Under the pieces are notes generated by a model. The model saw only the letters and a program-made list of their open reading frames with translations, searched no databases and was not told where the DNA came from. Of a DNA stretch of 27,330 bases, positions 24,805 through 27,330 are shown in pieces. This DNA comes from an uncultured Rivibacter sp. (lineage in GTDB: Bacteria > Pseudomonadota > Gammaproteobacteria > Burkholderiales > Burkholderiaceae), in the NCBI GenBank assembly GCA_946481025.1, contig CAMLNA010000050.1, positions 1 through 27,330 of the forward strand. The letters are read 5' to 3'. The position numbers and the translations under genes are program-made. Every line of letters starts with the position of its first letter. Position 1 is the stretch's first letter.

Positions 24805-26595
24805 TCAGAAGGCTTCGGGTGCGAGCGCGGTCACGCTCTGCGCGCCATCGACGATGGCGTCGCGCTGGCCGGGCACGCGGGAGAGGATGTGATCCGCGTA
24901 GAACCGCGCGGTGGTGACCTTGGCCTGCATGAAAGCCTTGTCCTCGCCGGCGGCGAGCTTGTCTTCGGCCACCAGCAGCGCACGGGCCATCTGCCAGCCG
25001 GCCATCAGGTTGCCCGCCAGCAGCAGGTAGGGCACCGAGCCGGCGAAGGCGGCATTCGGGTTGGCCTTGGCCTGGCCGGCGATGAAGTCGACCACCTGCT
25101 CGAAGGCTTCGCGGGCGGCTTTCAGGCGCTTGTGCACGGCACGCGCGGCCTCGCTGCCGCGATCGGCCAGTTGCGTCTCGGTGGCCGCGACCTGCCGGGC
25201 GATCGCCCTGGCGGTGGCACCGCCATCGCGTGCCGTCTTGCGACCCACGAGGTCATTGGCCTGGATCGCCGTCGTGCCTTCGTAGATGGTCAGGATCTTG
25301 GCGTCGCGGTAGTACTGCGCCGCGCCGGTTTCCTCGATGAAACCCATGCCGCCGTGCACCTGCACGCCCAGGCTCGTGACCTCCAGGCTCATCTCGGTGC
25401 TGTAGCCCTTCACCAGCGGCACCATGAACTCGTAGAAGGCCTGGTTCTGCTTGCGCACCTCGGCATCGGGGTGGGCATGCGCGGCGTCGTACGCAGCCGC
25501 GGCCGTGATCGCCATCGCGCGGCAGCCCTCGGTGAGTGCGCGCATCGTCATCAGCATGCGCTTCACGTCCGGGTGGTGAATGATGGGCGCCGAGCCCGGC
25601 AGCGAGCCGTCGACCGGGCGCGACTGCACGCGGTCCTTCGCGTACTGCACCGCCTTCTGGTAGGCCCGCTCGGCCACCGCGATGCCCTGCACGCCCACCG
25701 CGTAGCGGGCGGCGTTCATCATGATGAACATGTACTCGAGGCCGCGATTCTCCTGGCCCACCAGGTAGCCGATCGCGCCGCCCTGGTCGCCGAACTGCAG
25801 CACCGCCGTGGGGCTGGCCTTGATGCCCAGCTTGTGCTCGATGCTCACGCACTGCACGTCGTTGCGCCGGCCCAGCGAGCCGTCGGCCTCGACCATGAAC
25901 TTGGGCACGATGAACAGCGAGATGCCCTTCACGCCCTCGGGCGCACCCGTCACCCGCGCGAGCACGAGGTGGACGATGTTGCCCGCCATGTCGTGTTCAC
26001 CGTAGGTGATGAAGATCTTGGTGCCGAAGATCCTGTAGCTGCCGTCGCCCTGGGGCTCGGCGCGCGTGCGCACCAGCGCGAGGTCCGAACCGGCCTGCGG
26101 CTCGGTGAGGTTCATCGTGCCGGTCCACTCGCCCGAGATCATCTTCGGGATGTAGGTCTGCTGCTGCTCGGGCGTGCCTGCGGTCAGCAGCGCCTCGATG
26201 GCGCCATCGGTCAGCAGCGGGCACAAGGCAAAGCTGAGGTTCGCGCTGTTGAGCATTTCCACGCAGGCCGCGCCGATGGTCTTGGGCAGTCCCTGGCCGC
26301 CGAAGTCGCCGGGGTGCTGCAGGCCCTGCCAGCCGCCTTCGGAGAACTGCCTGAACGCATCCTTGAACCCGGGCGTCGTGAAGACCTGGCCATCCTTCCA
26401 GTAGCTCGGGTTCCGGTCGCCTTCGAAGTTGAGCGGCGCGACCACGCCCTCGTTGAACTTCGCGCACTCCTCGAGCACGGCCTGTGCGGTCTCGATGCCG
26501 GCCTCCTCGAAGCCCGGCAACTGGGCCACTTGCTCCAGCCCGGCGAGCGCCTGCATGTCGAACAGCATGTCCTTCAGGGGGGCTTGGTAGGTCAT
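24805..26595 (-). CDS. Acyl-CoA dehydrogenase, long form with extra C-terminal domain (DmdC/AidB-like)
   Basis: The 596-residue flavoprotein introduces a 2,3 double bond into an acyl-CoA and passes electrons to ETF. It has the N-terminal helical domain, the FAD/substrate motif MNLTEPQAGSDLALVRTRA (about 161-179), a middle beta domain, and a C-terminal helical domain with the catalytic-type Glu439 in LTIYEGTTAIQANDLVGRK. An additional domain of about 130 residues follows, as in the ~600-residue group often annotated as 3-methylmercaptopropionyl-CoA dehydrogenase. The substrate cannot be told from sequence; in Burkholderiales these genes commonly sit beside etfAB, as here. ATG 26595 is preferred over GTG 26598 because aggag then sits six bases upstream. 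A terminator separates it from etfA. Confidence 0.93.
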   Translation of the reverse strand: MTYQAPLKDMLFDMQALAGLEQVAQLPGFEEAGIETAQAVLEECAKFNEGVVAPLNFEGDRNPSYWKDGQVFTTPGFKDAFRQFSEGGWQGLQHPGDFGGQGLPKTIGAACVEMLNSANLSFALCPLLTDGAIEALLTAGTPEQQQTYIPKMISGEWTGTMNLTEPQAGSDLALVRTRAEPQGDGSYRIFGTKIFITYGEHDMAGNIVHLVLARVTGAPEGVKGISLFIVPKFMVEADGSLGRRNDVQCVSIEHKLGIKASPTAVLQFGDQGGAIGYLVGQENRGLEYMFIMMNAARYAVGVQGIAVAERAYQKAVQYAKDRVQSRPVDGSLPGSAPIIHHPDVKRMLMTMRALTEGCRAMAITAAAAYDAAHAHPDAEVRKQNQAFYEFMVPLVKGYSTEMSLEVTSLGVQVHGGMGFIEETGAAQYYRDAKILTIYEGTTAIQANDLVGRKTARDGGATARAIARQVAATETQLADRGSEAARAVHKRLKAAREAFEQVVDFIAGQAKANPNAAFAGSVPYLLLAGNLMAGWQMARALLVAEDKLAAGEDKAFMQAKVTTARFYADHILSRVPGQRDAIVDGAQSVTALAPEAF

Positions 26596-26612
26596 CACGG
26601 TCTCCTGGGTTC

Positions 26613-26650
26613 AAAAAAAAGCGCCTGGACTGTTGCCAGTCGCGGCGCTT
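26613..26650 (-). terminator. Rho-independent terminator after etfA
   Basis: On the minus strand a hairpin with a 7-bp outer stem (aagcgcc/ggcgctt, plus 26644-26650 and 26619-26625), a 2x2 internal loop and a 5-bp inner stem (gactg/cagtc) around a 4-base loop runs into eight T (plus 26613-26620). It lies between the etfA stop and the acyl-CoA dehydrogenase start, whose ribosome binding site follows directly, so it may act as an attenuator. Confidence 0.82.
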
Positions 26651-26673
26651 GGGTCTTGTCGTTTTCGGAAAAC

Positions 26674-27330
26674 TCAGCCGAGCTCTTTGACGAGTGCCGG
26701 CACCGCCTCGAACAGATCGGCCTCCAGGCCGTAGTCGGCCACGCTGAAGATCGGCGCTTCGGGGTCCTTGTTGATCGCCACGATCACCTTGGAGTCCTTC
26801 ATGCCGGCCAGGTGCTGGATGGCCCCGCTGATGCCGGCGGCGATGTACAGCTGCGGCGCGACGATCTTGCCGGTCTGGCCGACCTGCCAGTCGTTGGGCG
26901 CGTAGCCCGCGTCCACCGCGGCGCGGCTGGCGCCCAAGGCGGCGCCCAGCTTGTCGGCCAGCGGCGTGAGCACTTCGTTGAACTTGTCGCTGCTGCCCAT
27001 CGCCCGGCCACCCGAGACGATGATCTTGGCCGCGGTGAGTTCGGGGCGGTCGCTCTTGGTGACCTCGCGGCCCACGAAGCTCGACTTGCCGCTGTCGGCC
27101 ACGGCCGCAATGCTTTCCACGCTGGCGCTGCCGCCCTGCGCCGCTGCCGGGTCGAAGCCGGTGGTGCGCACCGTGACGACCTTCACCTTGTCGGCGCTCT
27201 GCACGGTGGCGATGGCGTTGCCGGCGTAGATGGGGCGCTCGAAGGTATCGGCGCTCACCACCTTGGTGACGTCGCTCAGCTGCGCCACGTCGAGCTTGGC
27301 CGCCACGCGCGGGGCCACGTTCTTGCCGTG
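26674..27330 (-). CDS. etfA: Electron transfer flavoprotein alpha subunit (partial, 5' end outside the window)
   Basis: The visible 218 residues are the C-terminal two-thirds of ETF alpha, which with EtfB carries electrons from acyl-CoA dehydrogenases to ETF:ubiquinone oxidoreductase. The FAD-binding domain is clear: [57 protein letters not shown] (split here as the conserved SRA..DAG, GQTGK and GISGAIQH motifs) and [21 protein letters not shown]. The frame is open through the right edge (HGKN precedes the first GTG), so the apparent start at 27318 is an artefact of the window. etfB probably lies upstream. Confidence 0.96.
   Translation of the reverse strand, partial: HGKNVAPRVAAKLDVAQLSDVTKVVSADTFERPIYAGNAIATVQSADKVKVVTVRTTGFDPAAAQGGSASVESIAAVADSGKSSFVGREVTKSDRPELTAAKIIVSGGRAMGSSDKFNEVLTPLADKLGAALGASRAAVDAGYAPNDWQVGQTGKIVAPQLYIAAGISGAIQHLAGMKDSKVIVAINKDPEAPIFSVADYGLEADLFEAVPALVKELG

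Overview
The window is a GC-rich, gene-dense chromosomal segment, most likely from a betaproteobacterium of the order Burkholderiales (Rubrivivax/Leptothrix/Roseateles-like). That is inferred from the grpE-dnaK-dnaJ cluster, a complete tctCBA/tctDE citrate-type transporter locus, the DUF6502/DUF5666 gene pair, a PA0069-type radical SAM gene and the codon bias. It holds 19 intact or nearly intact protein genes, one truncated at the right edge (etfA), a probable gene tail at the left edge and one candidate small ORF. I found no tRNA, rRNA, CRISPR array, insertion sequence or phage gene.

Layout. 1-253: two tandem copies of a 107-bp unit that seems to carry the 3' end of an upstream gene, closed by a strong terminator. 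305-1941: an adenylate cyclase-FHA protein convergent with a HAD phosphatase. 2042-6393: a GAF/PAS/LOV hybrid histidine kinase overlapping ferrochelatase (hemH) by one base. 6396-8264: a winged-helix regulator divergent from a beta-propeller lipoprotein, with an inverted repeat between them. 8271-13985: tctA, tctB and tctC on the minus strand, divergent from the tctD-tctE two-component system, which is coupled to the S4-domain heat-shock protein hslR. 13940-16693: an MgtC-like membrane protein, then a DUF6502-DUF5666 lipoprotein operon with a recognisable promoter. 16877-20720: grpE, dnaK and dnaJ. 20973-22613: a response regulator with a TPR-like output. 22620-27330: etfA, a long acyl-CoA dehydrogenase, a nitronate monooxygenase-like flavoprotein and a radical SAM protein, all on the minus strand.

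How the genes work together. TctE/TctD probably sense a tricarboxylate and switch on the divergent transporter; a terminator between tctC and tctB should favour production of the binding protein. GrpE, DnaK and DnaJ form one chaperone machine, and Hsp15 is a ribosome-rescue partner of the same stress response. EtfA takes electrons from acyl-CoA dehydrogenases such as its neighbour. The radical SAM gene has a perfect LexA (SOS) box over its start and so is probably DNA-damage induced.

Most notable signals: (1) the SOS box lies in a 19-bp-arm palindrome that contains the radical SAM start codon, suggesting a leaderless SOS transcript; (2) a LOV photosensory domain with the photoactive cysteine but His instead of the usual signalling Gln, in a kinase translationally coupled to ferrochelatase; (3) a receiver domain with Glu at the phosphorylation site, preceded by a proline-rich 25-codon ORF with a strong ribosome binding site; (4) an inverted repeat centred on the -10 box of the DUF6502-DUF5666 operon.
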